Part shown: positions 26,994-36,215 of the stretch, piece by piece | How positions within the stretch are numbered: position 1 is the first letter of the stretch | Layout of the letters: each line of letters opens with the position of its first letter | NCBI GenBank assembly: GCA_964518595.1 | Contig: CAZFHA010000019.1 | Coordinates: 6,394-70,393, forward strand | Direction of reading: 5' to 3' | DNA from: CAZFHA01 sp964518595 | Lineage (GTDB): Bacteria > Bacillota > Clostridia > Saccharofermentanales > Saccharofermentanaceae | DNA length: 64,000 bases | Program-made: the position numbers and the translations under genes | Notes under the pieces: generated by a model | Seen by the model: the letters and a program-made list of their open reading frames with translations, nothing else | Told to the model about the DNA's origin: nothing | Databases searched by the model: none

Positions 26994-28322
26994 ATGGAGC
27001 TTATATTAAAGAGGGATGGTTCAGCTCAGAGAAGAGTAAGAGGGACGGCTTTATTATTTATGGGTCTGGCTCATATTATTATATTAAAGCAATACGTAAA
27101 GGGTGCTTTTTTTGCCTTGATCGAAATCGTCTTTATTCTTTTTCTTCCATCTATCATAAGAGCAATTGTGGGGATGATTACTCTGGGGGAAGCAAGACCT
27201 GATTTACCGATCAAACTTCGAGATCATTCTATGTTTTTGTTGATTGAGGGTATTATTGTTTTAGCAGTAGTTTTTATTTTTATTTTACTCTACTGGGTAT
27301 CGGTGAGAAGTGCTTTGTCAGCCTATAGGGAATACTGTGTTTTTGGCTATTTGCCTACCAACCGTAATAGCCTTTTGTCCATGGGAAATCGAGCTTTCCC
27401 TATAGCCGCCTTGGCTCCTTTAATTTTGCTGGTTCTGTTCTTTGTGGTAGTTCCACTGGTTTTTTCTGCCTGCGTGGCTTTTACTAATTATTCTACTCCA
27501 GACCATATACCACCTAACAATACTGTAGATTGGGTTGGATTTAGCAATTTTTCCACTATGTTTGGTGGTGATGCCGCTTGGTCATCCGCCTTGGGTCGAG
27601 TCGCTACTTGGACACTGGTTTGGGCTTTTTTTGCTACGGTTACTTGTTATGCCGGAGGTTTACTCATGGCAGTGGTGTTGCATGAGAGTAAGTTTAAGAT
27701 TAAATCGGTATTTCGAGCGATTTTTATTTTACCCTATGCAGTTCCGGCCGTTGTTAGTATGTTGGTATGGCAGAATCTTCTGAACGGTAGCTTTGGTACG
27801 GTTAACCGTACCTTGATTGCCTTGGGTATTATAAGTAAGGATGCAATCATTCCTTGGCTCAGTGATCCGAATTTAGCAAAATTCACTTGTGTTTTAATTA
27901 ACTTATGGGCTGGATTTCCTTACTTCATGTTGTTGTCTTTAGGAACTATGACTTCTATTCCCAGAGATATGTATGAAGCTGCTAAGATTGATGGTGCTAG
28001 TAGCTTTCAGACATTTCGGGCTATTACCTTGCCCAGGGTGCTTTATCAGACCATGCCTTTAATTATCATGTCCTTTACGCACAATATTAATAATTTTGGT
28101 GCGATTTATTTTTTAACCGGTGGATATCCCATTGTGGCAGATACAACTACCACCAGTGCTAAAGGCACAGATATTATGGTGACTTGGATTTACCAATTGA
28201 CGATTAATTTACAAAAATACAGTTTTGCTTCAGTTTTGGCTGTTTGCATTTTTGTTGTATTGGCACCTTTTGCCATTTTTAATTTCCGTCGGACGAAATC
28301 TTATCGGGAGGGTGAAGTGTAA
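26994..28322 (+). CDS. ganP: Galacto-oligosaccharide ABC permease, MalF/GanP type
   Basis: A 442-residue permease. An extra N-terminal pair of membrane segments precedes the MalF-like core, as in GanP/MdxF of Bacillus. The EAA loop is YEAAKIDGASSFQTFRAITL. GGAGGAG seven bases before ATG 26994 decides the start; an upstream in-frame GTG at 26961 lacks such a site. It overlaps the next gene by one base. Confidence 0.88.
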   Translation: MELILKRDGSAQRRVRGTALLFMGLAHIIILKQYVKGAFFALIEIVFILFLPSIIRAIVGMITLGEARPDLPIKLRDHSMFLLIEGIIVLAVVFIFILLYWVSVRSALSAYREYCVFGYLPTNRNSLLSMGNRAFPIAALAPLILLVLFFVVVPLVFSACVAFTNYSTPDHIPPNNTVDWVGFSNFSTMFGGDAAWSSALGRVATWTLVWAFFATVTCYAGGLLMAVVLHESKFKIKSVFRAIFILPYAVPAVVSMLVWQNLLNGSFGTVNRTLIALGIISKDAIIPWLSDPNLAKFTCVLINLWAGFPYFMLLSLGTMTSIPRDMYEAAKIDGASSFQTFRAITLPRVLYQTMPLIIMSFTHNINNFGAIYFLTGGYPIVADTTTTSAKGTDIMVTWIYQLTINLQKYSFASVLAVCIFVVLAPFAIFNFRRTKSYREGEV

Positions 28323-29203
28323 TGTTTAAACCAGATGAAAGTCGTTCTTTAGATTTGTATAGTCGTCGTCAAAAAACGAAAAATCGTATTTCACTTTTCT
28401 TTATCCTGATATTTCTTTGCTTGGTATGTTTATTGACACTTTACCCATTAGTTTATGCGGTGAGTGCTGCTTTTTCTCCCGGGCGGTCAATTTCTTCTTT
28501 GGATATTGTTCCTTTTGGAAATGGTTTTACCCTAGAACATTACCAGAAACTATTCCGAGAAACGAATTATATTTTGTGGTTTAGAAATACTCTTATTATT
28601 GCCGCTGCAACTTCTATCAGTACAGTTTTGGTTTGTTCACTGTCTGCTTATGTTTTTTCCCGCTTTCGTTTTGTTTTCAAGAAGGGCATGATGCTCTCTT
28701 TGCTAATTTTACAAATCTTTCCTTCTTTTCTGGGGATGGTAGCTATTTATGTAATTTTATTACGAATGGGTGGGCTTGATACCCTTTGGGGGATGGTACT
28801 TATTTATCTGGCAGGAAATATTCCCTACAACACCTGGTTGGTCAAGAGCTATGTAGATACAATCCCCCGGGCATTGGATGAGGCTGCTCGGATTGATGGT
28901 GCCAGCAGTGCGGTTACTTTTAGGCGGATTATACTTCCTCAGGCCAAACCAATTTTGATTTTTTTAGCTGTAACCAGTTTTACCGGCCCCTGGATGGAAT
29001 TTATTTTTGCCAAGCTGATTTTACGTTCAAATGAAAACCAGACTTTGGCTTTGGGTTTGTTTAGTTTTGTCACGGAAAAGAAAAATGAGTTCACGCTCTT
29101 TTGTGCGGGAGGGCTTCTGGTTGCCATTCCTTTTATTATTTTCTTTCTTATTACCCAAAAAATGTTAGTGACTTCTTTGGGTGGAGCTGGTGTAAAGGAA
29201 TAA
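28322..29203 (+). CDS. ganQ: Galacto-oligosaccharide ABC permease, MalG/GanQ type
   Basis: A 293-residue permease with six membrane segments and the EAA loop DEAARIDGASSAVTFRRIIL, of normal MalG length. It is coupled to the preceding permease (TAATG). No ATPase gene follows, as in the Bacillus gan operon, whose importer uses the general ATPase MsmX. Confidence 0.9.
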   Translation: MFKPDESRSLDLYSRRQKTKNRISLFFILIFLCLVCLLTLYPLVYAVSAAFSPGRSISSLDIVPFGNGFTLEHYQKLFRETNYILWFRNTLIIAAATSISTVLVCSLSAYVFSRFRFVFKKGMMLSLLILQIFPSFLGMVAIYVILLRMGGLDTLWGMVLIYLAGNIPYNTWLVKSYVDTIPRALDEAARIDGASSAVTFRRIILPQAKPILIFLAVTSFTGPWMEFIFAKLILRSNENQTLALGLFSFVTEKKNEFTLFCAGGLLVAIPFIIFFLITQKMLVTSLGGAGVKE

Positions 29204-29273
29204 ACTGACGTTGATGTTACAGCTGAAATTAGTAGGTCAGCCGATTTGAATTATTTTTATATGGAGAGATAGT

Positions 29274-31379
29274 ATGACAGAATTTAGTTATAACCAAGAG
29301 TATCTTACAAAAAATGGTCGACCTTGGTTCCCCATTATGGGTGAAATTCACTATTCCCGTTACCCTAGGGAGTATTGGAAAGAAGAGATTCAAAAAATGA
29401 AAGCCGGTGGGGTAGATGTTATCTCTTCTTATGTAATTTGGATTCATCATGAGGAGCAGGAGGGGGAGTTTGACTTTGGTGGTCAGAGGAACTTGAGAGC
29501 CTTTGTAAACTGCTGTGCTAGAACTAATGTGTACCTCTTTTTACGAATTGGTCCTTGGTGTCATGGTGAAGTCAGAAATGGCGGTTTTCCCGATTGGCTT
29601 TTACAAAAGCCATACGAGGTACGGTCTAATGATCCTGGTTATCTTGCACAGGTGGAGCAGTTTTATCAACAAATTTTTAAGCAGGTAAAGGGGCTTCTTT
29701 GGAAAGATGGTGGACCAATAGTTGGTGTTCAAATCGAAAATGAATATGGTCATTGTGGGGGGCTTACGGGTGAGCCTGGAGAACAGCACATGAGGACTTT
29801 AAAGGAGATGGCGAAAAGCGTTGGTTTTGACGTGCCGCTCTATACCGCAACCGGTTGGGGTGGTGCAGTTACCGGAGGTATGTTACCGGTAATGGGAGGC
29901 TACTGCGAAGCCCCTTGGGATCAAAGAATAACGGAAATTGAGCCTAGTGGTAACTACTTATTTTCCTATGAGCGCAATGATCACAATATTGGTTCTGATT
30001 ATGGTTTAGGATATGGTTTAACCTTTGATCCAGAAAAGTTTCCTTTTTTAACTGCTGAATTAGGCGGTGGTTTACAAGTTACCCATCATCGACGTCCGGT
30101 TGCCACAGGTCAAGATATTGGGGCTATGTCCTTGGTTAAGTTAGGTAGTGGAGTAAATCTTTTGGGATACTATATGTATCACGGCGGAACAAATCCGAAG
30201 GGAAAACTATCCAGCTTACAAGAATCCAGGGAAACAGGTTACTTAAACGATCTTCCTGAGCTTTCTTATGACTTCCGAGCCCCTCTTCGAGAATATGGTC
30301 AACTTAGTGCCAGCTACGGAGAAATTAAATTATTAGGAACATTTGTTAAAGATTTTGGAGAGGCACTTTGCCAAATGCCCGCATATATTCCAGACACGAA
30401 CTCTGAGTCGGCGGATAATTATTCTGATCTGCGTTGGTCAATCCGCCGTAAGGGAGAAAGCGGCTATGTTTTTGTGAACAACTATCAACGCAGGCATAAA
30501 ATGAAAGCTCATAATCAAGTTAGCCTGCAGGTTCAGCTTCCGGAAGAAACACTTATGTATCCTCTGGTGGATATTAAGGATAAAATGTACTTTTTCTGGC
30601 CTTTTAATCTTGATTTAGCAGTTTCTTCAATCAGTACGGTAAGACTAAAGTTCTGTTGTGCTACGCCCTTTTGTCGCTTAAATCAAAAATCCTATGTTTT
30701 TTATACGGATTTTGATCCGGCATATTGCTTTGAAAATGAGTCGGAACGTCTTATGGTAGACATTGTTACCTTAACTAGAGCAGAGGCATTAATGGCCTAC
30801 AAAATAAAGCTGGATCAGGAATATATTCTAATTAACCAAGGCGCAGTAGTGGCACAAGACTCTCCTCATAGCTATAAAATTTATTATCGGCAGACCGCTG
30901 ATTTTTCTGTATTTCCCCCATTACCCTACTTGCCGGAAGGCTTTGAAATAGTTTCTCAGAGTGGAAGTGACAGCCTTATACGATACCAGGAAAAAACAAC
31001 CACAGAGCAATCAAAGTTAACTCCCACTGTTCGGCTACAAGAAGAGACCGAAGAATATTGTCTTTATGAACTACAAATTACCGGCTATTTAGAATCTGCC
31101 GAAGACTGGTTTTTACAGCTCTTTTATGAAGGTGACCGGGCGGAGCTCTTTCTGGATGGACAGAAAATTGCTGATGATTTCTATTGTGGCCAGCCTTGGG
31201 AAATAAGCTTGGGTCGTTTTGCTTGTCCTGAAACTTTGATGCTGAAAATTTTTGCTCTTTCCCAAGAGGCTTCGGTTTATTTGGAAACATGGCCTCTGAT
31301 GGGTGAGACAGGAAAAGCCTGTAGATTAACAACTGTAACTATTGAACCGGAATATTCATGGAACTTGCATGTGGATTAA
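29274..31379 (+). CDS. Intracellular GH35 beta-galactosidase
   Basis: A 701-residue protein with the GH35 barrel. Acid/base Glu157 lies in VGVQIENEYG and the probable nucleophile Glu262 in TAELGGG. A C-terminal beta-rich region, including a sandwich with LFLDGQKI, completes it. There is no signal peptide, so it hydrolyses imported galacto-oligosaccharides to galactose. Bacillus uses a GH42 enzyme (GanA) for this step, so here a different family fills the role. Confidence 0.88.
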   Translation: MTEFSYNQEYLTKNGRPWFPIMGEIHYSRYPREYWKEEIQKMKAGGVDVISSYVIWIHHEEQEGEFDFGGQRNLRAFVNCCARTNVYLFLRIGPWCHGEVRNGGFPDWLLQKPYEVRSNDPGYLAQVEQFYQQIFKQVKGLLWKDGGPIVGVQIENEYGHCGGLTGEPGEQHMRTLKEMAKSVGFDVPLYTATGWGGAVTGGMLPVMGGYCEAPWDQRITEIEPSGNYLFSYERNDHNIGSDYGLGYGLTFDPEKFPFLTAELGGGLQVTHHRRPVATGQDIGAMSLVKLGSGVNLLGYYMYHGGTNPKGKLSSLQESRETGYLNDLPELSYDFRAPLREYGQLSASYGEIKLLGTFVKDFGEALCQMPAYIPDTNSESADNYSDLRWSIRRKGESGYVFVNNYQRRHKMKAHNQVSLQVQLPEETLMYPLVDIKDKMYFFWPFNLDLAVSSISTVRLKFCCATPFCRLNQKSYVFYTDFDPAYCFENESERLMVDIVTLTRAEALMAYKIKLDQEYILINQGAVVAQDSPHSYKIYYRQTADFSVFPPLPYLPEGFEIVSQSGSDSLIRYQEKTTTEQSKLTPTVRLQEETEEYCLYELQITGYLESAEDWFLQLFYEGDRAELFLDGQKIADDFYCGQPWEISLGRFACPETLMLKIFALSQEASVYLETWPLMGETGKACRLTTVTIEPEYSWNLHVD

Positions 31380-31424
31380 TTACATCAGATAAGAAAATAC
31401 CTTAGGTTAAAAGGAGGCGTGCCA

Positions 31425-33851
31425 ATGAAGTCAGCTAAAAGAAAACAATTTATCCCATCAATTGCCGCTGGAGTTATTCTCTTTTCAGTTAGTGTATCTT
31501 GTCTGTTTTCACCTGTTCAGCAGATCTGGGGGACTGAGAATCCTCCCGCCGCAGTGACTGAAGTAGCGGTGGAGAAAGTAGACTCATTGTCAGAGGATTT
31601 TATCATGGGGGTCGATATTTCCAGCCTCATTGCCCAAGAAGAAAGTGGTGTAACCTACTATAATACCCAAGGTCAGCCACAAGATATATTTGCTTTGCTC
31701 TCAGAAGCGGGCGTAAACTATATTCGTCTGCGGATTTGGAATGATCCTTATGATGCTACTGGACATGGCTATGGTGGTGGTAATTGTGATCTGGAAAAAG
31801 CTGCCCGGATGGGACAGCGTGCTGCAGCTTATGGGATGAAAGTACTAATAGATTTTCACTATTCTGATTTCTGGGCTGATCCAGCAAAACAAACAGCTCC
31901 TAAGTCATGGAGTGGTTTTGACTTAGAAGAAAAGAAGACGGCTCTATATTCTTATACTAAGACAAGTCTGGAAACTTTGCTTCAAGCTGGTGTTCCAGTA
32001 GGCATGGTACAAATTGGAAACGAGACTAATGGAAAAATAGCTGGTGTTAGTGGTAGTGTAGAGATGTGTCAGCTTTTTTCAGCCGGAAGCCAGGCCGTCA
32101 GGGAGATTGATCCTGATATTTTAGTTGCTCTGCATTTTACTGATCCTCAAAGGAATGTTCCCTTGAATTGGGCGGCAACCTTAGCGGCTCAAGGGGTAGA
32201 TTACGATGTTTTGGCAACATCGTATTATCCTTTTTGGCATGGCAGCCTTGAGAATCTAACCACTCAGTTGACTACAATTGCCAGTACTTACAACAAAAAA
32301 GTCATGGTAGCAGAAGTTTCTTATGCCTATACACTTGCAGATGGTGATGGCCATACCAATGTTATTGACACAGCTAGTGAATTAGCTTTCGGCTACCCAG
32401 CTACGGTTCAAGGACAGACAAACGCGATTCGAGATGTAATTGCAGCTGTCTCAGCAGTTGGAGAGGCTGGGTTAGGCGTGTTTTACTGGGAACCGGCTTG
32501 GATACCAGTGGGTGCACCGGAAAACTTGAGCCAAAACAAGCAAATCTGGGAACAATATGGTTCTGGATGGGCATCTAGTTTTGCAGGTGAGTATGATTCA
32601 GAAGATGCAGGCGTCTGGTATGGCGGCAGTGCCTGGGATAATCAAGGCCTTTTTGATTTTAGTGGGAAAGCTTTACCTTCTCTGGAAGTATTTCGCTTGG
32701 TGTATACCGGTAAAGAACTGCCAATAACCGTTGTAGAGATTAAAAACCCTCAACTGACCATGGAAAGAGGCAATCAGATCAATTTGCCTTCAACGGTAAA
32801 TGTAAGCTTTAGTAATGCACAGGTTCGAGACTTGGCAGTAAACTGGGATGTCTCTCAACTGGCACTGCTAAATTCGGAGAAGATTGGCGTATTTTACATA
32901 GACGGACTTATTCCAGAACTTGATAATAAACCGGTTCAAGCCCAAGTTACAATTGTAATGCCTAATCTTTTGGAAAATCCAAGTTTTGAAAACTCCTCCA
33001 TGACCATGTATAACCTGAGCAACAGTCAGGTAAGTCGGCAAGCCTCTGATCCAAAGACTGGAGCTTTTTCAGCTAAATTCTATAGTCCCTCTGCCGTTGC
33101 GTTTACCATTAGTCAAACCATCAGCCTTGCACCGGGGACATATAGCTTTCTACTACCTATGCAAGGGGGTGGAGTGGGTGTTTCACCTCAGATTTATGCC
33201 TATGTGGCTTTGGAGGGTGAGGTTTTGGCAACGGATTCTTTAGCGCTGACCGGATGGTTAAACTGGGATGTAGCCGAAATCACATTTACGGTTATAGAGA
33301 AGGCTAATTATTCGGTTGGTGCTCAAGTGATAGCTCAGAGTGGGGCTTGGGGAACAACGGATGACTGGTCTTTACGGAAAATAAAAGCTTATTTAGATAC
33401 GCATCAGGTGGAACAAATATTACTAAAGATTGCTAAGCTGCCGGAAAATCAATATACAGTCGATTCATGGAAGCGGATGATGATGGCGAAAGCAGCAGCT
33501 GAAAATATTATTGAAGACATAGATGGGCAACAAGTCGCCCTTGACAAAGCCACCGATCAGCTAGAATTTGAATTGGCAGCGTTAGAATTGCTTGTTTCAC
33601 CCACTGGAAGTCCTACTATTACTCCAGAGCCAACTCCGATAGTAACGGTAGCACCTTCACCTACCCCCGGCGCAGAGGAATCAACAGTTCCAACAGTCTC
33701 AGGAACTGTTCTTAATGCCAAAATATCTAAAACAGCAAAAACCGGTGAGGGGAAAGGTCACGAAGGGGTAGCTCTGGGACTCTTAATTTTAGGCAGTGTT
33801 CTCTTTTGCAGCTCCAGAAAAGTCTATTGCTACTTGAAAAAAAGTAGTTAG
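31425..33851 (+). CDS. ganB: Cell-wall-anchored GH53 endo-beta-1,4-galactanase
   Basis: An 808-residue secreted enzyme. It has a signal peptide ending near residue 35, then a GH53 catalytic domain (about 55-425) with acid/base Glu200 (VQIGNETNG) and nucleophile Glu297 (VAEVSYAY). A Big_4-like bacterial Ig domain and a carbohydrate-binding-like sandwich follow, then a Pro/Thr spacer. The end reads TAKTGE, hydrophobic helix, basic tail. It cuts pectic beta-1,4-galactan or arabinogalactan I outside the cell for the importer upstream. AAGGAGG seven bases before ATG 31425 sets the start. Confidence 0.9.
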   Translation: MKSAKRKQFIPSIAAGVILFSVSVSCLFSPVQQIWGTENPPAAVTEVAVEKVDSLSEDFIMGVDISSLIAQEESGVTYYNTQGQPQDIFALLSEAGVNYIRLRIWNDPYDATGHGYGGGNCDLEKAARMGQRAAAYGMKVLIDFHYSDFWADPAKQTAPKSWSGFDLEEKKTALYSYTKTSLETLLQAGVPVGMVQIGNETNGKIAGVSGSVEMCQLFSAGSQAVREIDPDILVALHFTDPQRNVPLNWAATLAAQGVDYDVLATSYYPFWHGSLENLTTQLTTIASTYNKKVMVAEVSYAYTLADGDGHTNVIDTASELAFGYPATVQGQTNAIRDVIAAVSAVGEAGLGVFYWEPAWIPVGAPENLSQNKQIWEQYGSGWASSFAGEYDSEDAGVWYGGSAWDNQGLFDFSGKALPSLEVFRLVYTGKELPITVVEIKNPQLTMERGNQINLPSTVNVSFSNAQVRDLAVNWDVSQLALLNSEKIGVFYIDGLIPELDNKPVQAQVTIVMPNLLENPSFENSSMTMYNLSNSQVSRQASDPKTGAFSAKFYSPSAVAFTISQTISLAPGTYSFLLPMQGGGVGVSPQIYAYVALEGEVLATDSLALTGWLNWDVAEITFTVIEKANYSVGAQVIAQSGAWGTTDDWSLRKIKAYLDTHQVEQILLKIAKLPENQYTVDSWKRMMMAKAAAENIIEDIDGQQVALDKATDQLEFELAALELLVSPTGSPTITPEPTPIVTVAPSPTPGAEESTVPTVSGTVLNAKISKTAKTGEGKGHEGVALGLLILGSVLFCSSRKVYCYLKKSS

Positions 33852-33855
33852 GTTT

Positions 33856-33900
33856 TTGCTATTTGGAATAAAAAACTGATAGCAAGAGAAATAGTTTTTT
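33856..33900 (+). terminator. Possible terminator after the galactan operon
   Basis: Two alternative stems are possible: TTGCTAT with ATAGCAA (33856-33862/33879-33885), and AAAAAACT with AGTTTTTT (33870-33877/33893-33900). They are mutually exclusive and AT-rich, so termination is only tentative. Confidence 0.35.
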
Positions 33901-33984
33901 ATATTTCCGACTTAGATGTTTTCAAACAGTCTCTTTTATCGTATTATTTGATTGGGTGGTAAAATAATTAGGGAGGGATATCAG

Positions 33985-35049
33985 TTGTCAACTGAACCTG
34001 AGTACCTTAGTTTAGCCCACCTGTTGGAAGAGAGTATGAATGAAATCAATCAAGATATCGTGATTTTTGCGCGGCCTAAAGAGCGCTTGGTTGACATATT
34101 AACTTGTAAAAAGATGCCTGCCTTGTATAGCTTAGCTCAGGCTTATTCTCTTGAGGGATATTTAGAATATAAGAAAGCCGATCTAATTATTCTTTTGGCG
34201 CAAAGGATGGCTAACCCAGATATCATAGCAGAGAAACTATCCTTGCTACAAGAATGGGAATGGCGTTATTTTCAGGAATTATCGGAGAAGGATTGTATCC
34301 TTTTAGATAGGTATCCTAATTTTAGATATATGTTATCTTTGAGCCTTTCTCTAGTCGTGGCCTTTAGTTTTTCAAAGAAATTTGCCATTATTATTCCAAC
34401 AGAAATTCGGCAAGCCTTTCATAATCTGAAGTACCAAGGTTTTCTGGCTAAGAAGCAGCAGCGGGAGCTACTTCAACTCTATGCTAATGGGGCGGTCAAT
34501 CTCTATGGCGTAATTCGAAAATTGGACTTGTATTTGATTTTTTGTCGGCAAAACAACGTGAACATTTCTTTTGAAGAATTGCTGGCAGATATTGCTTTCC
34601 CTTCCTATATTCGGAAGGAATATCGACAATATAGAGATTTTCTAGTCGGAATTGAGTTTGAGATGTCAGACTTTCAAGGTGTAGATGAGTTAGTAGAACT
34701 GGCAGAAAACTATACAATCTATGTTCCCGAGAAGAATACTTTCCTGGACTATAGTAATTACCGATATGTGGAAGATACCCCTCAGACAAAGGCACTATAT
34801 CAATTTTTGGAAGCCAACTTCAAAAAAAGTGCTCGCTTTCTTGATTATTTGGTAAAGGATATGGCCAGTGCTGCCCGGTTTGAAACCTCTCTGGAAGATC
34901 TGTACAATATTTTAGATTCTCGCCTTGAAGGGATTAAAGAAGAGCAAAAATCCCCCTTAGATTATTTACTTAAAGAATTAATTGTTCATGCAAGACTTTG
35001 GCGATTTCATGGTCATACTTGGGCTGAGGTAGAAAGTCGGCAGAATTGA
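33985..35049 (+). CDS. Uncharacterised protein with Rho-N/SAP-like segment
   Basis: I do not recognise this 354-residue protein. An internal stretch at about 45-80 (SLAQAYSLEGYLEYKKADLI) resembles the short LxxLAxxxxIxGYxxxxKxELI helices of Rho-N/SAP-like domains. The remainder is helical and rich in Leu, Phe and Tyr, and the end RLWRFHGHTWAEV resembles tails of some clostridial SEC-C-type proteins without the cysteine cluster. GGGAGG before TTG 33985 decides the start over TTG 33952. It stands alone between the galactan operon and a strong terminator. Confidence 0.6.
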   Translation: MSTEPEYLSLAHLLEESMNEINQDIVIFARPKERLVDILTCKKMPALYSLAQAYSLEGYLEYKKADLIILLAQRMANPDIIAEKLSLLQEWEWRYFQELSEKDCILLDRYPNFRYMLSLSLSLVVAFSFSKKFAIIIPTEIRQAFHNLKYQGFLAKKQQRELLQLYANGAVNLYGVIRKLDLYLIFCRQNNVNISFEELLADIAFPSYIRKEYRQYRDFLVGIEFEMSDFQGVDELVELAENYTIYVPEKNTFLDYSNYRYVEDTPQTKALYQFLEANFKKSARFLDYLVKDMASAARFETSLEDLYNILDSRLEGIKEEQKSPLDYLLKELIVHARLWRFHGHTWAEVESRQN

Positions 35050-35075
35050 AGCTGCCTAAGTCTGGGCTTTACTTG

Positions 35076-35153
35076 GATACAGATTCTCACTTCCCTGTAA
35101 AATATATTCCTGATGGATTATTTTACTGTGTGGCTGGAATCTGTATCTTTTTT
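35076..35153 (+). terminator. Long structured terminator
   Basis: GATACAGATTC (35076-35086) pairs perfectly with GAATCTGTATC (35137-35147), followed directly by six T. Inside, GTAAAATA (35097-35104) pairs with TATTTTAC (35119-35126), and CAC can pair with GTG between the helices. The result is a two-storey hairpin of 72 bases, 26 bases after the preceding stop. It is most simply an extended intrinsic terminator. Confidence 0.7.
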
Positions 35154-35165
35154 ATTTGCTGCTCT

Positions 35166-35177
35166 AAGACTAGTCTT
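35166..35177 (+). promoter_or_regulatory. 12-base perfect palindrome
   Basis: AAGACTAGTCTT lies between the terminator and the transketolase promoter, in a gene-free stretch (35050-35390) that otherwise shows only AT-rich sequence. It could be a regulator site; it is short enough to be chance. Confidence 0.3.
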
Positions 35178-35319
35178 GCTTTAGTTTAGGCGGTCTTGGT
35201 TTTGCTTAAAATTTTTTTCGATACATAAAACAGTCAATTTTCTAGGTGATATCTTTTTTTATCTTTTACTAATTACATTGATGTGGTAAAAATTTATGTA
35301 AAAACAATGGTAAATAATA

Positions 35320-35348
35320 TTGTAATTTTATATAAACTTTTATATAAT
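35320..35348 (+). promoter_or_regulatory. Promoter of the split-transketolase operon, with overlapping inverted repeat
   Basis: TTGTAA (35320-35325), a 17-base spacer and a perfect TATAAT (35343-35348) lie 43 bases before the first gene. TATATAAA and TTTATATA (35329-35336/35339-35346) form an inverted repeat over the spacer and -10 element, a possible repressor site. Confidence 0.65.
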
Positions 35349-35390
35349 CGCCTCAGAGAAAAGAATTACTATCAGATTAAGGGGGATTAC

Positions 35391-36215
35391 ATGTATCAGC
35401 TTAACTATCAGGAAATTGCTGCATATCGGCGCGCGGAACTTTTGCAAATGATATATGAAGCGAACACCGGACACACCGGTGGGGCATTGTCCAGTGTAGA
35501 TATTTTGGTGGCTCTATATTATGGGACAATGCATATTCGCCCGAGTGAGCCTACCTGGCCGGATCGGGATCGCTTTGTCCTCAGTAAGGGACATAGTGTT
35601 GAGGGTTATTTGTGTATACTAGCCGATCTGGGATTTTTCCCCAGGCAGGAACTAAAAACTTTTAGTCAATACAAATCCCGATTGATTGGTCATCCCAGTA
35701 ACAAAGTCCCCGGTATGGAGATCTGCTCGGGTGCTTTGGGGCACGGGTTATCTGTGGGGGTGGGCATGGCATTAGGCGCCAAGCGTCAAAATAAATCATG
35801 GCTAACCTACGTATTAATGGGGGATGGTGAGCTGGCAGAGGGGAGTGTTTGGGAAGCTGCCATGGCTGCCGCTAACTATAAACTAGATAATTTGGTTGCA
35901 ATTATAGATCGTAATGGTCTGCAAATTAGCGGCAGTACAGAGGATGTTATGGCTTTAGAGAATCTAACTGCCAAATGGGAAGCTTTTGGCTGGACAGTAA
36001 TCAATGAAGATGGACATGACATTGACAGGCTGATAAAAACGTTTAATTCTATTCCGATAGAAAAGGAGAAACCTTTGATGGTCATTGCTCGGACAATCAA
36101 AGGAAAGGGTGTCCGAAGCATGGAAAATGTAGCCAAATGGCATCATGGTATCCCTAGCCCGGAACAGTTAGAACAAGCCTTCAAAGATTTAGAGGTAGAG
36201 GGGGTTATTTTATGA
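35391..36215 (+). CDS. Transketolase, N-terminal (thiamine diphosphate) subunit
   Basis: A 274-residue half-transketolase. It carries the TPP-binding domain (HTGGALSSVDIL, then GDGELAEG to DRNG, the TPP/metal motif). AAGGGGG before ATG 35391 sets the start; an upstream TTG/GTG-initiated extension would overlap the promoter. With the next gene it forms one transketolase. Split enzymes of this type act in pentose metabolism and in special pathways such as apulose 4-phosphate or sulfofructose cleavage. Confidence 0.9.
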   Translation: MYQLNYQEIAAYRRAELLQMIYEANTGHTGGALSSVDILVALYYGTMHIRPSEPTWPDRDRFVLSKGHSVEGYLCILADLGFFPRQELKTFSQYKSRLIGHPSNKVPGMEICSGALGHGLSVGVGMALGAKRQNKSWLTYVLMGDGELAEGSVWEAAMAAANYKLDNLVAIIDRNGLQISGSTEDVMALENLTAKWEAFGWTVINEDGHDIDRLIKTFNSIPIEKEKPLMVIARTIKGKGVRSMENVAKWHHGIPSPEQLEQAFKDLEVEGVIL

